NCBI RefSeq assembly: GCF_013114595.1
Contig: NZ_VTXE01000037.1
Coordinates: 1 to 47,988, forward strand
Source: Vibrio sp. 99-8-1
GTDB lineage: Bacteria > Pseudomonadota > Gammaproteobacteria > Enterobacterales > Vibrionaceae
Length of the DNA stretch: 47,988 nucleotides
Direction: 5' to 3'
Below are positions 34,576 to 44,103 of the stretch, one piece after another. The first letter of the stretch is position 1. The number at the start of each line of letters is the position of its first letter. Under the pieces are notes generated by a model. That model was not told the DNA's origin and made no database searches. It was given only the letters and a program-made list of their open reading frames with translations. The position numbers and the translations under genes were made by a program.

Positions 34576-34605
34576 AAAAAAGCCACTCTATAGAGTGGCT
34601 TTTAC
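34576..34605. terminator. Bidirectional terminator between cydC and serC
   Basis: AAAAGCCACTCTA and TAGAGTGGCTTTT form a 13-base perfect palindrome with T-rich ends on both strands, between the convergent stops of cydC and serC. Confidence 0.85.
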
Positions 34606-34631
34606 TATACTAAATACGATACGAGTTTGAC

Positions 34632-35714
34632 TTATGCATTCTCTTTCTCAAACTGCTGCATAAACGCTACTAGCGCTTTTACCCCTTCAATAGGCATAGC
34701 ATTATAAATAGAGGCTCGCATTCCTCCCACCGCACGGTGTCCTTTCAGCGCTTTAAGTCCAGCTTTGTCAGCCAAGGACAAGAACTCGCCATCTAGCTCA
34801 GGTTTGGCTAACTGAAAAGGAACATTCATCAAAGAGCGATTTTGCTCATGCACGTTATTGCTGTAGAAATCAGATTGATCGATATAGTCATAAAGTAACG
34901 CGGCTTTTGCTCGGTTAACTTCTTCTATCGCAGCAACGCCACCCTGCTCTTTTAACCATTTAAACACCAAGCCTGACAAGTACCACGCGTAAGTTGGCGG
35001 CGTATTAAACATTGAATCCTTTTCTGCCAACACTTTATAGCTAAGAATGCTTGGCAACTCTTTTCTTGCCAACTCTAATAAATCATCTCTCACTATCGCG
35101 ATACAGATGCCAGCAGGACCAATGTTCTTTTGCGCACCAGCGTAAATCACTCCATATTTGCTAACGTCGATTTTACGAGACAAAATAGTTGATGACATAT
35201 CCGCGACAATCGGTTTATCCGTGATGGGTAGTTCATTTATTTCTATGCCATCAATGGTTTCATTAGGGCAAAAATGAACATAAGCAGCATCTTCAGCTAT
35301 CGTCCAATCAGACGCCGGTTTTATAGCTACTTTGCCCTCTTTTTCACTCTTCACATCCACCACATCAGGTTGACAATATTTTCTCGCTTCTTTTACCGCA
35401 CTTTCTGCCCAGTAGCCGCCATCAATATACGTTGCAGTATCACTATCACCAAGTAGGTTCATAGGAACAGCAGCAAACTGAGCTCTCGCTCCGCCCTGAC
35501 AAAACAGCACTTTATAGTTACTAGGAATGTCCAGAAGATCTCGTAAATCTTGCTCCGCAGTCTCAGCCACTTGAATAAACTCTTTACTACGATGGCTAAT
35601 CTCCATCACCGATGTGCCTAACTCATTCCAGTTAACTAATTCAGACTGCGCCTTTTCCATTACTGCTTTAGGTAAGGCGGCGGGTCCTGCACTGAAATTG
35701 TAAATCGTTCCCAT
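34632..35714 (-). CDS. serC: Phosphoserine aminotransferase
   Basis: This PLP enzyme converts 3-phosphohydroxypyruvate to phosphoserine in serine synthesis and also serves pyridoxal phosphate synthesis. The 360 residues are the normal length. Visible marks are the N-terminal NFSAGPAALP, GGARAQFAAVPMNLL, the PLP-lysine segment YAGAQKNIGPAG and C-terminal KGHRAVGGMRASIYNAMP. ATG at 35714 is chosen because its product matches the family N-terminus; an ATG nine bases earlier sits only two bases after AGGAG. It appears monocistronic. Confidence 0.95.
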   Translation of the reverse strand: MGTIYNFSAGPAALPKAVMEKAQSELVNWNELGTSVMEISHRSKEFIQVAETAEQDLRDLLDIPSNYKVLFCQGGARAQFAAVPMNLLGDSDTATYIDGGYWAESAVKEARKYCQPDVVDVKSEKEGKVAIKPASDWTIAEDAAYVHFCPNETIDGIEINELPITDKPIVADMSSTILSRKIDVSKYGVIYAGAQKNIGPAGICIAIVRDDLLELARKELPSILSYKVLAEKDSMFNTPPTYAWYLSGLVFKWLKEQGGVAAIEEVNRAKAALLYDYIDQSDFYSNNVHEQNRSLMNVPFQLAKPELDGEFLSLADKAGLKALKGHRAVGGMRASIYNAMPIEGVKALVAFMQQFEKENA

Positions 35715-35805
35715 GACGGTCATTGCTCCTGCGGTTATTAAATTGAATGGATATTACTTTTCTATATTCTCAAGTAATAACATGTTTTCCCATGATAAAA
35801 AAGCA

Positions 35806-35837
35806 CAAAAAAGGGCTCAAAAGAGCCCTTTTTTAAC
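35806..35837 (-). terminator. Terminator of the YdgA-like gene
   Basis: AAAAAAGGGCTC, loop AAAA and GAGCCCTTTTTT form a strong stem with T runs on both strands, just after the minus-strand stop at 35858 and upstream of serC. Confidence 0.88.
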
Positions 35838-35857
35838 AATGAGAAAAAAATCTATGC

Positions 35858-37117
35858 TTAATTCGCCATTCCGGACATCAATAGAGCAATAAGTGGAATT
35901 TTTTCACCGCTAGCAAACTGCAAGTTTCCATTGGCAATTTCTGCATCCATTCTATAGCCATCATCCGCTTTAAACATATATTCCATAACCAGCAACTCAT
36001 CAATTCCCTGATGCACAAATGGGTACGCATCAGCTAAGCCATTAGAAATATAGGTATCTAAGTTGCCCGTTAACTGAGGTATCAATTGATTGATGTCTTG
36101 AGTAATACTTTGCATGCCCTCAGGTATCTCTAATCGCCACTGAGAATCAAACTGACCGTCAACCAAATTAAACTGCATCTTATTCATGGCCAGATAAAAA
36201 CCTTTTTCAAATAAGACATCAATTTGTGGCGCAGACTCTGCAAGCACTTGCTCGGTTATAACCGGATTATTTTGATAAGTTGAAACCAAGGATTCAAAAG
36301 AGTTTAAATCTAAACCACCAAGTGAGAAATCCACCTGTAACTGCTGCAACTGGCCATCGCTAGAGGTGATTTCGCCGGTACTTAACAGATGGTTAGTTTC
36401 AATTCTGTCTCCACCCTCATTAGTATTGGATGAAAACTTATAGCGAATATCCTTTGCGCTGGCTAAAGTCTCACCTTGCCCGGTCATCATAGAGATGGTT
36501 TCAATATTCAGTGACTGTTCACCATGCCAAAACTGATTCACTTTCTTGCCGCTCACGCTGCCTGTCATATTCGAGAACGAGACGTGCTCATTATTACTAA
36601 AAGCGAGCTGGATAGAAGGAAAGTCGTAGTTAAAATCAAGCTGACCAAGAACAGTGGCATTTCCCTCTATCGTCGACTTGCTGATATAGATAGCACCCTG
36701 ATCATCATCCAAGCTGTAATTTACCTTATCCAACAACAGAGAAAACTCTGTATTTCCATTTAGCTGAGTTGTTGTAGTCAGGGTGAGAGGAACGTCTGGA
36801 ACATCAACTAATCGAGATTCTGCCGCTATGCGCAACAAACCATGCTTTATATCATGTTCAACTTCAAACTCAGTAGGAAGGCCATCCAAGCTCAACTGTT
36901 CTTTAAGTTGCGGATCATTAACGGAGTATCTGGTTACCGCTTGAGCAGACAAATACCCTCTATCATAACTGATTATCTCAACAGAATAGTCACCATTATT
37001 CAGTTGGTTAGCACCATCCGTTAACACATTTTGCGCTATTTGTCCGACAGCAAGCGGCCAACATGCCACCAGAACAACTGCTCCGCCAATTGCTGCTATT
37101 TTTTTCAACTCTTTCAT
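35858..37117 (-). CDS. DUF945 (YdgA-like) envelope protein
   Basis: The 419-residue protein starts with a signal or anchor sequence (residues 7-26) and continues as a beta-rich periplasmic domain, typical of DUF945/YdgA proteins. Family-like blocks include YDRGYLSAQAVTRY near residue 51, HGLLR in the early part, a mid-protein GGLDLNSFESL, and the C-terminal ANGNLQFASGEKIPLIALL. The function is unknown. It is divergent from the kinase gene, with 175 bases between them. Confidence 0.82.
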   Translation of the reverse strand: MKELKKIAAIGGAVVLVACWPLAVGQIAQNVLTDGANQLNNGDYSVEIISYDRGYLSAQAVTRYSVNDPQLKEQLSLDGLPTEFEVEHDIKHGLLRIAAESRLVDVPDVPLTLTTTTQLNGNTEFSLLLDKVNYSLDDDQGAIYISKSTIEGNATVLGQLDFNYDFPSIQLAFSNNEHVSFSNMTGSVSGKKVNQFWHGEQSLNIETISMMTGQGETLASAKDIRYKFSSNTNEGGDRIETNHLLSTGEITSSDGQLQQLQVDFSLGGLDLNSFESLVSTYQNNPVITEQVLAESAPQIDVLFEKGFYLAMNKMQFNLVDGQFDSQWRLEIPEGMQSITQDINQLIPQLTGNLDTYISNGLADAYPFVHQGIDELLVMEYMFKADDGYRMDAEIANGNLQFASGEKIPLIALLMSGMAN

Positions 37118-37292
37118 GACTTCTCTTTATAATCGCTAAGGAATTAAACCTAGTTTAGCCTAGTTGAATTTAAGTTAAAACCTTGAGTTATATCAGGCTT
37201 TTCCAACAGATAAGTGAAAGAACTTTACTCACCTCTCAACTCGCACGATCGAAAGTTGTTACATTGAGCAATAAAACCTAAATGAGGTAGTT

Positions 37293-39254
37293 GTGAATCC
37301 TTACCTAGTATTATATTTAGATGATGATCCAATATCCGCTGAGTTATTGAGAAAAGAGCTATCGCCACTATCAAATTTGTTTGATATTTACTGTGTTGAC
37401 TCTCCAGAGGAAGCAATGCAGACCTTGGAGTATGCCAAAGAACAGCAGCAAAAAGTGGCAATGGCCATTGCGGCTAGTAGCCAATCATTTAACGGTGCCG
37501 ATTTTTTAATCCATTTAGACAAAACCGAGCACAGTAAAGACTCTCGTAAAGTATTGCTCAGTGATGGCGAGGACATTGATAGCATTCTCGCGGCAGTCAA
37601 TGAAGGACGCCTCGATCACTGCTTGACCAAACCGCTTAAACGTAACGCCCTACTCGATACCGCCAAAAAAGAGCTCACAACGTTTATCCTCGGCATCAAA
37701 GATGAAAACTGGTTACATTACAGCGGCGTCCTTGATCAATCTCGTATTCTAAGCGCTCATATTGAGAATAAGCTCGACTCTTTTCGAACGGGGTTCATTC
37801 ACAACTTTCATGAACTTAGTGACACTTACTTAGCTGATCAATTTATCGGTTCACTACTGGAGTTTTTCTCTGAGAAAGATGAAACAAAAGCGTGCCGAAC
37901 TTACTCGCCAGACCATCTATTAACAGTAGAAGGCGAACCCAATCAATTTTTGTGGTTTATCGTGGAAGGTGAAGTCGCGCTTTATAAAGCCGATGAGCTA
38001 CAAATACAGCGTGAAGTTGTTCGGCATGCGAAAGGCAATATCGTTGGAGGAATGTCATTTGTTACAGGTGAACTCTCCTTCTCTACCGCGATAACGCTAA
38101 CCAAAACCAAAGTCATCAAACTGAATAAAGACGTGTTTGCTCAAGTCATGCACTCAGACAGTGAACTGTTACCTCTGTTTACTAATTTACTATTACGTCA
38201 CTTTAATAGACGATTGCAACGCAGCATTAATACCAAACTTGAACTACAGCAAACTTATGAGTCGCTAGAAACCGCACATCAGCAACTCATTGAACGAGAA
38301 AAAATGGCGATACTGGGTCAGCTCGTTGCTGGCGTGGCACATGAATTAAATAATCCCGTTGCCGCGATTTTGAGAGGAGCCGATACATTAACATCAAAAA
38401 TTGATGAACTGATACACTCGCCTCTCCCTGCGTCTCATCAAGAACTTGGTGCAAGTATTCTCAACGAGTCTCTTCTCTCTCGTCCTATGTCTACATCAGA
38501 GATTCGTCAGCAGACCAAATCCATTCTGCCTTCCATTGGCGATAAACAACTGGCTAAAAAAGTGGTTCAACTTAACTTGCACCATGATCTCGACGAAGTC
38601 ATTCAGTTAGCGAAGGAGACCAAAGATCTGGCTGGCACCATTACCGGACTCGAAAAATATCATGTAACCGGCTCAACTCTACGCTCTATTCAGGTATGTG
38701 CCAAAAGAATTGCAGATATGGTAAAAAGCCTGAAAGGATATGCTCGCCAAGATGATGAGATCATGCACGTCATTGATCTTCATGAAGGCATTGAAGATAC
38801 CTTAGTCATTTTCGAGAACAAGCTGAAACGGCATACGGTGATAAAAGAGTATCAATCTCTACCTGAAATACTCTGCTTAACAAACGCATTGCAGCAAGTG
38901 TGGACCAACCTTGTATCCAATGCCATTGATGCATTTCCCGAGCATGGTGTACTTACCGTCAGCACCGAGCAAGCGATTAAAGACAACACTCACTATGCAA
39001 AGATCACCTTTGAGGATAATGGTGAAGGTATCCCTCAAGAACAACAAGACAAGATTTTTGAACTTAACTACACCACTAAAAAAGAGGGCAATTTTGGACT
39101 TGGTATTGGCCTATCGGTCTGCCAACAAATATTGGCCCAGCACAGTGGTTGGATAGAAGTCGAATCCAGCCAAAATGAATATACAAAAATGATTGTATGG
39201 CTACCATTTCAACCCGCTAATGCAGTGGTAAACACCAATAAGGAAATACGATGA
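37293..39254 (+). CDS. Hybrid sensor: pseudo-receiver, cNMP-binding domain and histidine kinase
   Basis: The GTG at 37293 follows GAGGTAG. The 653-residue soluble protein has a receiver-like domain (1-125), a cyclic-nucleotide-binding domain (about 205-310; FLWFIVEGEVALYKAD), a linker helix and a histidine kinase. The H-box GQLVAGVAHELNNPVAAIL gives H350, the N-box is QVWTNLVSNAIDA, G1 is DNGEGI and G2 is GLGIGLSV. The receiver keeps D10-D12 and K113 but has Ala at residue 61, where its partner has the phosphorylated Asp. About 90 extra residues separate the H- and N-boxes. It overlaps the downstream receiver gene by 4 bp. Confidence 0.9.
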   Translation: MNPYLVLYLDDDPISAELLRKELSPLSNLFDIYCVDSPEEAMQTLEYAKEQQQKVAMAIAASSQSFNGADFLIHLDKTEHSKDSRKVLLSDGEDIDSILAAVNEGRLDHCLTKPLKRNALLDTAKKELTTFILGIKDENWLHYSGVLDQSRILSAHIENKLDSFRTGFIHNFHELSDTYLADQFIGSLLEFFSEKDETKACRTYSPDHLLTVEGEPNQFLWFIVEGEVALYKADELQIQREVVRHAKGNIVGGMSFVTGELSFSTAITLTKTKVIKLNKDVFAQVMHSDSELLPLFTNLLLRHFNRRLQRSINTKLELQQTYESLETAHQQLIEREKMAILGQLVAGVAHELNNPVAAILRGADTLTSKIDELIHSPLPASHQELGASILNESLLSRPMSTSEIRQQTKSILPSIGDKQLAKKVVQLNLHHDLDEVIQLAKETKDLAGTITGLEKYHVTGSTLRSIQVCAKRIADMVKSLKGYARQDDEIMHVIDLHEGIEDTLVIFENKLKRHTVIKEYQSLPEILCLTNALQQVWTNLVSNAIDAFPEHGVLTVSTEQAIKDNTHYAKITFEDNGEGIPQEQQDKIFELNYTTKKEGNFGLGIGLSVCQQILAQHSGWIEVESSQNEYTKMIVWLPFQPANAVVNTNKEIR

Positions 39255-39748
39255 AAAAATATCTTATTCTCTGTGTAGATGACGAACGAGAAGTATTAGA
39301 CAGCGTTGTACAAGACCTATCTCATTTTGAAGATAACTTTATTATTGAGGGAGCGGAATCGGTATCTGAAGCGAAAGAAGTGATAGAAGAGTACGCGGAA
39401 GAGAACACCAAACTGGCACTGATTCTCTGTGATCATATTATGCCGGAGCAAACTGGGATCAGTTTCCTTATAGAGCTAAATAACCAAGATGAAACCCGCT
39501 GTGCGAAAAAATTGTTATTAACCGGGCAAGCCGATCTTGAAGCGACCGTACAAGCAGTCAATAGCGCAAGTCTGGATTTTTATATTGCTAAGCCTTGGAA
39601 AGGCGAAGAGTTGGTCAATACATTAACTCAACAACTTACTCAATATATGATTGATAATGAAACGGATCTTATGCCATGGGGACGAATACTTGATACAGAA
39701 AAGATATTTAATGCCATTGCTGCCAAAAGAAATCAATTTGGTGAATAA
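39251..39748 (+). CDS. Single-domain response regulator, partner of the kinase
   Basis: The 165 residues form one receiver domain with the acidic pocket D10-D11, phosphorylation site D61 (LALILCDHIMPEQTG), T91 and the K114-P pair (FYIAKPW). A C-terminal tail of about 40 residues has no DNA-binding or enzymatic domain. It probably acts by protein contact or as a phosphorelay step. ATG overlaps the kinase stop (ATGA), so the two are co-translated and very likely cognate. Confidence 0.92.
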   Translation: MKKYLILCVDDEREVLDSVVQDLSHFEDNFIIEGAESVSEAKEVIEEYAEENTKLALILCDHIMPEQTGISFLIELNNQDETRCAKKLLLTGQADLEATVQAVNSASLDFYIAKPWKGEELVNTLTQQLTQYMIDNETDLMPWGRILDTEKIFNAIAAKRNQFGE

Positions 39749-39927
39749 TTACATTCCGAATCATTTGTTTTTGGCATTTATATTGCTTAAGATTTAGCTT
39801 AACAGCGCATTAGCGACAAATTTTTGGTGACTAACGCCTGTGAATGGTTAATATACTGTGTTGGATAACAGTAGTAATTGGCTTACTATCACCATTGATT
39901 AATATAGGACATAGGTTTACTTTTATT

Positions 39928-40470
39928 ATGCGTAAAATTCTTCTTGTTGCAGGTCTTGTGCTTGCTTCTAGCTCAGTGTTTGCAGCACAGGATCCTGAGC
40001 GTATCAGCATGAGCAATTTCAACTACGACTACGCTGAAGCACGTATTGGTGCTGATCCTGTCACATTCGGTGGCGCTTATAGCAAGTCAATCCACCCTAA
40101 CGCTCATGCCATTATCCGTGCAGACTCTAAATTCAAAAATGATTACAACATGGGTGCAGGTTTTGGATTTCACGCACCTATCAACAATTGGGCAGACCTT
40201 ACAGGCGAAATGCTAATGCGTATGGTTGATGATAAAAATCATAGCAATGACATCGGCCTAGAATTAAACATTGGTGTACGTCAGTGGTTAGGGCCTCAGT
40301 TAGAAGTTGGTGGCCGCCTCGGTTACGTTGAAATCGACAACGATGATGACTTTGTGACTACAGTTTTCGCACGTTTTCATTCAACAGAATTATTCTCAAT
40401 GGGCTTAGAAGGCAAATTTAACGATTTCTATGGTGACCAGTTAATGTTCACTACACGTTTTAAATTCTAA
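39928..40470 (+). CDS. Small outer-membrane beta-barrel protein
   Basis: The start was set at ATG 39928 (MRKILLVAGLVLASSSVFA), giving a clear signal peptide cleaved at VFA-AQD; the upstream ATG at 39844 would bury it. The 157-residue mature part alternates polar and aromatic residues (TFGGAYSKS, AGFGFHAP, IGLELNIGVRQWLG, LEVGGRLGYVEI) and ends TRFKF. A C-terminal Phe is the BAM recognition signal. An 8-strand barrel is likely. The family was not recognised. A terminator follows. Confidence 0.78.
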   Translation: MRKILLVAGLVLASSSVFAAQDPERISMSNFNYDYAEARIGADPVTFGGAYSKSIHPNAHAIIRADSKFKNDYNMGAGFGFHAPINNWADLTGEMLMRMVDDKNHSNDIGLELNIGVRQWLGPQLEVGGRLGYVEIDNDDDFVTTVFARFHSTELFSMGLEGKFNDFYGDQLMFTTRFKF

Positions 40471-40485
40471 ACCTGTTTGATTTAA

Positions 40486-40520
40486 AAATACCGAAGCATA
40501 ATAGCTTCGGTTTTTTTATT
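40486..40520. terminator. Bidirectional terminator after the barrel gene and the ABC operon
   Basis: ACCGAAGC, loop ATAATA and GCTTCGGT form an 8-bp stem with seven T on the plus strand and an A/T-rich flank giving T on the minus strand. It serves the OMP gene and the convergent peptide transporter operon, overlapping the latter's last codons. Confidence 0.87.
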
Positions 40521-41322
40521 TTCTGCGTCTATTCTTTGGGTGGCTCGCTGGAATAGCCGCTAACAAAGTTTTACTGTACTCTTCTTTTGCTGCTTCAAAA
40601 ATGTCGCTAACACTACCTTCTTCAATTATCTTCCCATTTAACATTACTGCTACTCTGTCAGAAATTTGACGAATGACAGATAGGTCATGTGAAATAAAGA
40701 TCATCGCTAAATTCATCTCTTTCTGCAGTTTTAATAACAGATCAATTATTTGTGCCTGAACTGAAACGTCTAGCGCTGACACTGATTCATCACATATTAG
40801 TAGTTTAGGTTTAAGTGCTATCGCTCGAGCAATTCCCACTCTCTGTCTCTGGCCACCAGAAAATTCATGCGGATAACGGTTTATACTCTCTTTGGCTAAG
40901 CCTACCTTCTCAAGCAGTTCCTCAACCCAGCGACGCCTCTCTTGCTTAGTACCAATGTTATGAATGATAAAAGGCTCCTCAATTATCATCCCTATTGAAT
41001 GGCGCTGATTTAGAGACTCTAAAGGGTCTTGAAAAATTATCTGCAACTCTTTCCTTAGCGGGCGCATCTCTTTATCTGACAGTTGAGTAATATTGGTGCC
41101 TTTAAAGTAAATGTCACCGCTAGTAGGCTGATAGAGTTTTAGAATCGTTCTACCTAGGGTACTTTTGCCACAACCAGACTCCCCAACCAGACCCAATGTC
41201 TCTCCTTCTGATACATACAGAGACACACCATCAACTGCTTTTACCGTATAGCCTTTTCGGAATACTCCACCTCCGGAACGAAAGTATTGAGTAAGATTTT
41301 CTATCCGTAATATCTCTGTCAT
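40516..41322 (-). CDS. Peptide ABC transporter ATP-binding protein (OppF/DppF type)
   Basis: This is the second ATPase of a dipeptide/oligopeptide importer. The 268 residues carry Walker A GESGCGKST, the Q-loop IIFQDPLESLNQRHS, signature FSGGQRQR, Walker B LLICDESVSALD and the H-loop FISHDLSV. The DES in place of DEP after the catalytic Glu is common in this subfamily. It is the last gene of the five-gene operon, 64 bp after the other ATPase. Confidence 0.92.
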   Translation of the reverse strand: MTEILRIENLTQYFRSGGGVFRKGYTVKAVDGVSLYVSEGETLGLVGESGCGKSTLGRTILKLYQPTSGDIYFKGTNITQLSDKEMRPLRKELQIIFQDPLESLNQRHSIGMIIEEPFIIHNIGTKQERRRWVEELLEKVGLAKESINRYPHEFSGGQRQRVGIARAIALKPKLLICDESVSALDVSVQAQIIDLLLKLQKEMNLAMIFISHDLSVIRQISDRVAVMLNGKIIEEGSVSDIFEAAKEEYSKTLLAAIPASHPKNRRRK

Positions 41323-41386
41323 TGTCGTCTGTTGGCCTATTATCTGTTACTAACTGACACGGGTTTGAAATTCCAGCGAGAGACTG

Positions 41387-42256
41387 TTACTTATCGCCAT
41401 CCGCTTTATATGTTGTCACTGCAGCCCTGCTTTTAAGGGGTGTGTCTATACTTGGCATAAGCTGTAATAGATGTTGTGTATAAGGGTGCTTAGGATGGTC
41501 AAATAACTCAAAAACATCTCCTTGCTCAACAATCTTCCCTTGGTACATCACCGCAACGCTGTCGCACATTTCCGCCACTACACCGAGATCATGAGTGATG
41601 AAAATCATCGCCATCCCTGTTTCACGTTGCAAATCCACCATCAGATCCAAAATTGACGCTTGCACAGTCACATCCAGCGCAGTCGTAGGTTCATCGCAAA
41701 TTAGAATATCGGGCTTACACGCTAATGCCATCGCTATCATCACCCTCTGTCTCATTCCCCCAGAGAGGTTGTGCGGATACTCTCGCAGGCGTTTCTCCGC
41801 TTGAGGAATTCTTACCTTGTTGAGCATATCTAACGCATAACTTTGTCTATCTTTTTTATTCAGTTCAGGTCGATGAAGAATTAACACCTCCTCTAGCTGC
41901 TTAGCGATAGTGTGAACGGGATTTAGTGCCGTCATCGGGTCTTGAAAAATCACTGAAATCTTATTGCCGCGGACTTTATGCATCTCATTGTGAGGAACAG
42001 CGAGTAGATCCACATTTCGATATAGAATCTCTCCCTCAACGACATTCCCATAAGGCTTAGGCAACAAACCTAATATCGACATGGAGGTAACGCTTTTGCC
42101 ACACCCTGACTCACCAACAAGCCCTAGCGTCTCTCCCGCCTTAACATCGAAATTGACACCATGAAGCACTCGAACCACATCATCATCTGTTACAAACTCA
42201 GTATGTAAGTTGCGTACGCTTAAGATTACTTCTTCACTGTTCACTGCAATACTCAT
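41387..42256 (-). CDS. Peptide ABC transporter ATP-binding protein (OppD/DppD type)
   Basis: This is the first ATPase of the importer, 289 residues, with Walker A GESGCGKSV, Q-loop VIFQDPMTALNPVH, signature LSGGMRQR, Walker B ILICDEPTTALD and H-loop FITHDLGV. The C-terminal extension HPKHPYTQHLLQLMPSID is typical of the OppD/DppD branch. Its ATG shares one base with the stop of the binding-protein gene (TAATG), so translation is coupled. Confidence 0.92.
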   Translation of the reverse strand: MSIAVNSEEVILSVRNLHTEFVTDDDVVRVLHGVNFDVKAGETLGLVGESGCGKSVTSMSILGLLPKPYGNVVEGEILYRNVDLLAVPHNEMHKVRGNKISVIFQDPMTALNPVHTIAKQLEEVLILHRPELNKKDRQSYALDMLNKVRIPQAEKRLREYPHNLSGGMRQRVMIAMALACKPDILICDEPTTALDVTVQASILDLMVDLQRETGMAMIFITHDLGVVAEMCDSVAVMYQGKIVEQGDVFELFDHPKHPYTQHLLQLMPSIDTPLKSRAAVTTYKADGDK

Positions 42257-44088
42257 TAAAACTGGTACTTATCATTAATGGTTGTGACCGGTTGAAAGCT
42301 TTCACCTTTTTTAATCGCGTCTAATGTCTCTTTCTTTATTGCAGGATCAATCCAATAACTGCCTAAGTCCGAAGGTGTACCCGTACTAAATAGCGCCTCA
42401 CTCTTTTTGGTCATTGGCTGCTTAGGAAATTGCATCCAGCGCCAATACGCTTCTCGGGTATAAGGAACCATATAGCCGGGAACAATCACAAACTCATCTG
42501 CCACGATTTTTTGAATCTCACGAGAAAGAACTTGTCGTTTTTCACGGCTAAATTCTCCACGATATTCAGTGACCAACTTGTCCATTTTGGCAGAGCTGTA
42601 ATTAGTAAAATTATTGGTTTGTGGTTTATTGGCATTTGTTGAATGCAAATACTCCCAGTACTGCGGTACATCGCCTCCAGCCATGTCATGAAACGAAATG
42701 TCATGTTTCTTTTCATTCACATATTTAAACGCTGAAGAGCCGTCAATCAGATTTAAAGTATATTCAAGACCCGCTTTTTTTGCCTGTTCTTTCAGGTAGG
42801 CCATCCTAGGCGTATGATGGCGAGCTGAATAGGTAATCGCGAATGACAATCTCTCGCCTTTATCGTTTGTTCTTATTCCATCGGGACCAATGTTGTTAAA
42901 ACCAGCTTGGCTAAAATATTCAGCCGCTTTTTCTGGGTCAAATGGTGCAGCTTTTACCTCCGCATTGGTAAATTCATCTTGGCCAACCCCTAACCCGTTA
43001 GGTTTCCTTACATAATCATTTCGAAGAATATTTTTAATCATGCCATCGAAATCACTGGCATATGCGAGACCTTTTCGCACTTGCAGGTTACTTAAATTGG
43101 CTTTTGCTGTGTTGATCCATAGTCCTCCCGCTCCTTGTGGAACTTGGTTAAAGCCCCAGAACTTATGGATATAACCTCGTTGATAAGGTTTACTATTCGA
43201 CTTCTCATGCCATAGCGAGGGAAGAATTAAGCCAAAAGCGTCAAGATCGCCTTTTTCAAAATGCTTACGAGCAATGTCATTGTCTCGAATCACTTGTATT
43301 CGAATTTTTTCTACGTTGTAACGATTTTTATAGTAAGGGTTACTGTATCCCCACCAATCTTGACCGACATGTTTAAAGGTAATAGAGCGCCCTTTCTTAA
43401 CTTTATCCATTTTATAAGCCCATGTAGTTGGCTCCATTTTGAAGTTGTACTTTCGAACAAAGTTATCATCAATACCATCGCCATTGTTATCAGTACTTGG
43501 TTGATAAAAATGTCTCGGTTTTGGGCCTAATGATGTCCAGTTGAGTAGATCTTTCTTATCTTTAGGCTCTGACAAGGTTACAGATATCGTATGGGCGTCA
43601 TACTTAATAACATCAGTAATAACCTTCTCATAAAAGGTATTATACCAAGGAGCCACGATATCTTTAGAACGCATTAACGTTAGTACAAACGTAAAATCAT
43701 CTGCTGTAACAGGCTTACCATCTGACCATTTAGCCTTGGGGTTTATTTTGTAATACACCGTTTTGTTGTCATCAGAGAATGCCCAATCCGTAGCAATTGA
43801 AGGGATCCAGTTACCTGTATCAGGATGCTTAGTTACCAACGAAGGGTGTGCGTCTAACAACCAAGAACGAAAAGAACCATTAGCATCCGGGCCTACAGTT
43901 CTAAACGTTTGTGGGAAGCTTGAAATATAAGTTCTGAAGGTCCCGCCATATATGGCTTGTTCAGAGGCAAAAACAGGGTCATCCAAATTGGTTTGCCATT
44001 TCAGGTTGGCTGGCAGTTCAGACGCTGACATTGCCATGGTTGAAACACCAGACAGAATTACACTCATAAGTTTAAAAACTGTTTTCAT
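42256..44088 (-). CDS. Periplasmic peptide-binding protein (SBP family 5, YejA-like)
   Basis: The 610-residue protein has a signal peptide (residues 1-22, cleaved near SMA or MSA) and a family 5 binding fold with AIYGGTFRTYISSFPQTF, the conserved KAKWSDGKPVTADDFTFVL and RKGLAYASDFDGMIKNI. Its length and the AIYGGTF start resemble YejA, which binds peptides for YejABEF importers. The order permease-permease-binding protein-ATPase-ATPase fits a complete importer. The substrate peptides are unknown. Confidence 0.9.
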   Translation of the reverse strand: MKTVFKLMSVILSGVSTMAMSASELPANLKWQTNLDDPVFASEQAIYGGTFRTYISSFPQTFRTVGPDANGSFRSWLLDAHPSLVTKHPDTGNWIPSIATDWAFSDDNKTVYYKINPKAKWSDGKPVTADDFTFVLTLMRSKDIVAPWYNTFYEKVITDVIKYDAHTISVTLSEPKDKKDLLNWTSLGPKPRHFYQPSTDNNGDGIDDNFVRKYNFKMEPTTWAYKMDKVKKGRSITFKHVGQDWWGYSNPYYKNRYNVEKIRIQVIRDNDIARKHFEKGDLDAFGLILPSLWHEKSNSKPYQRGYIHKFWGFNQVPQGAGGLWINTAKANLSNLQVRKGLAYASDFDGMIKNILRNDYVRKPNGLGVGQDEFTNAEVKAAPFDPEKAAEYFSQAGFNNIGPDGIRTNDKGERLSFAITYSARHHTPRMAYLKEQAKKAGLEYTLNLIDGSSAFKYVNEKKHDISFHDMAGGDVPQYWEYLHSTNANKPQTNNFTNYSSAKMDKLVTEYRGEFSREKRQVLSREIQKIVADEFVIVPGYMVPYTREAYWRWMQFPKQPMTKKSEALFSTGTPSDLGSYWIDPAIKKETLDAIKKGESFQPVTTINDKYQF

Positions 44089-44103
44089 TTCGTCATCCTT
44101 GCG

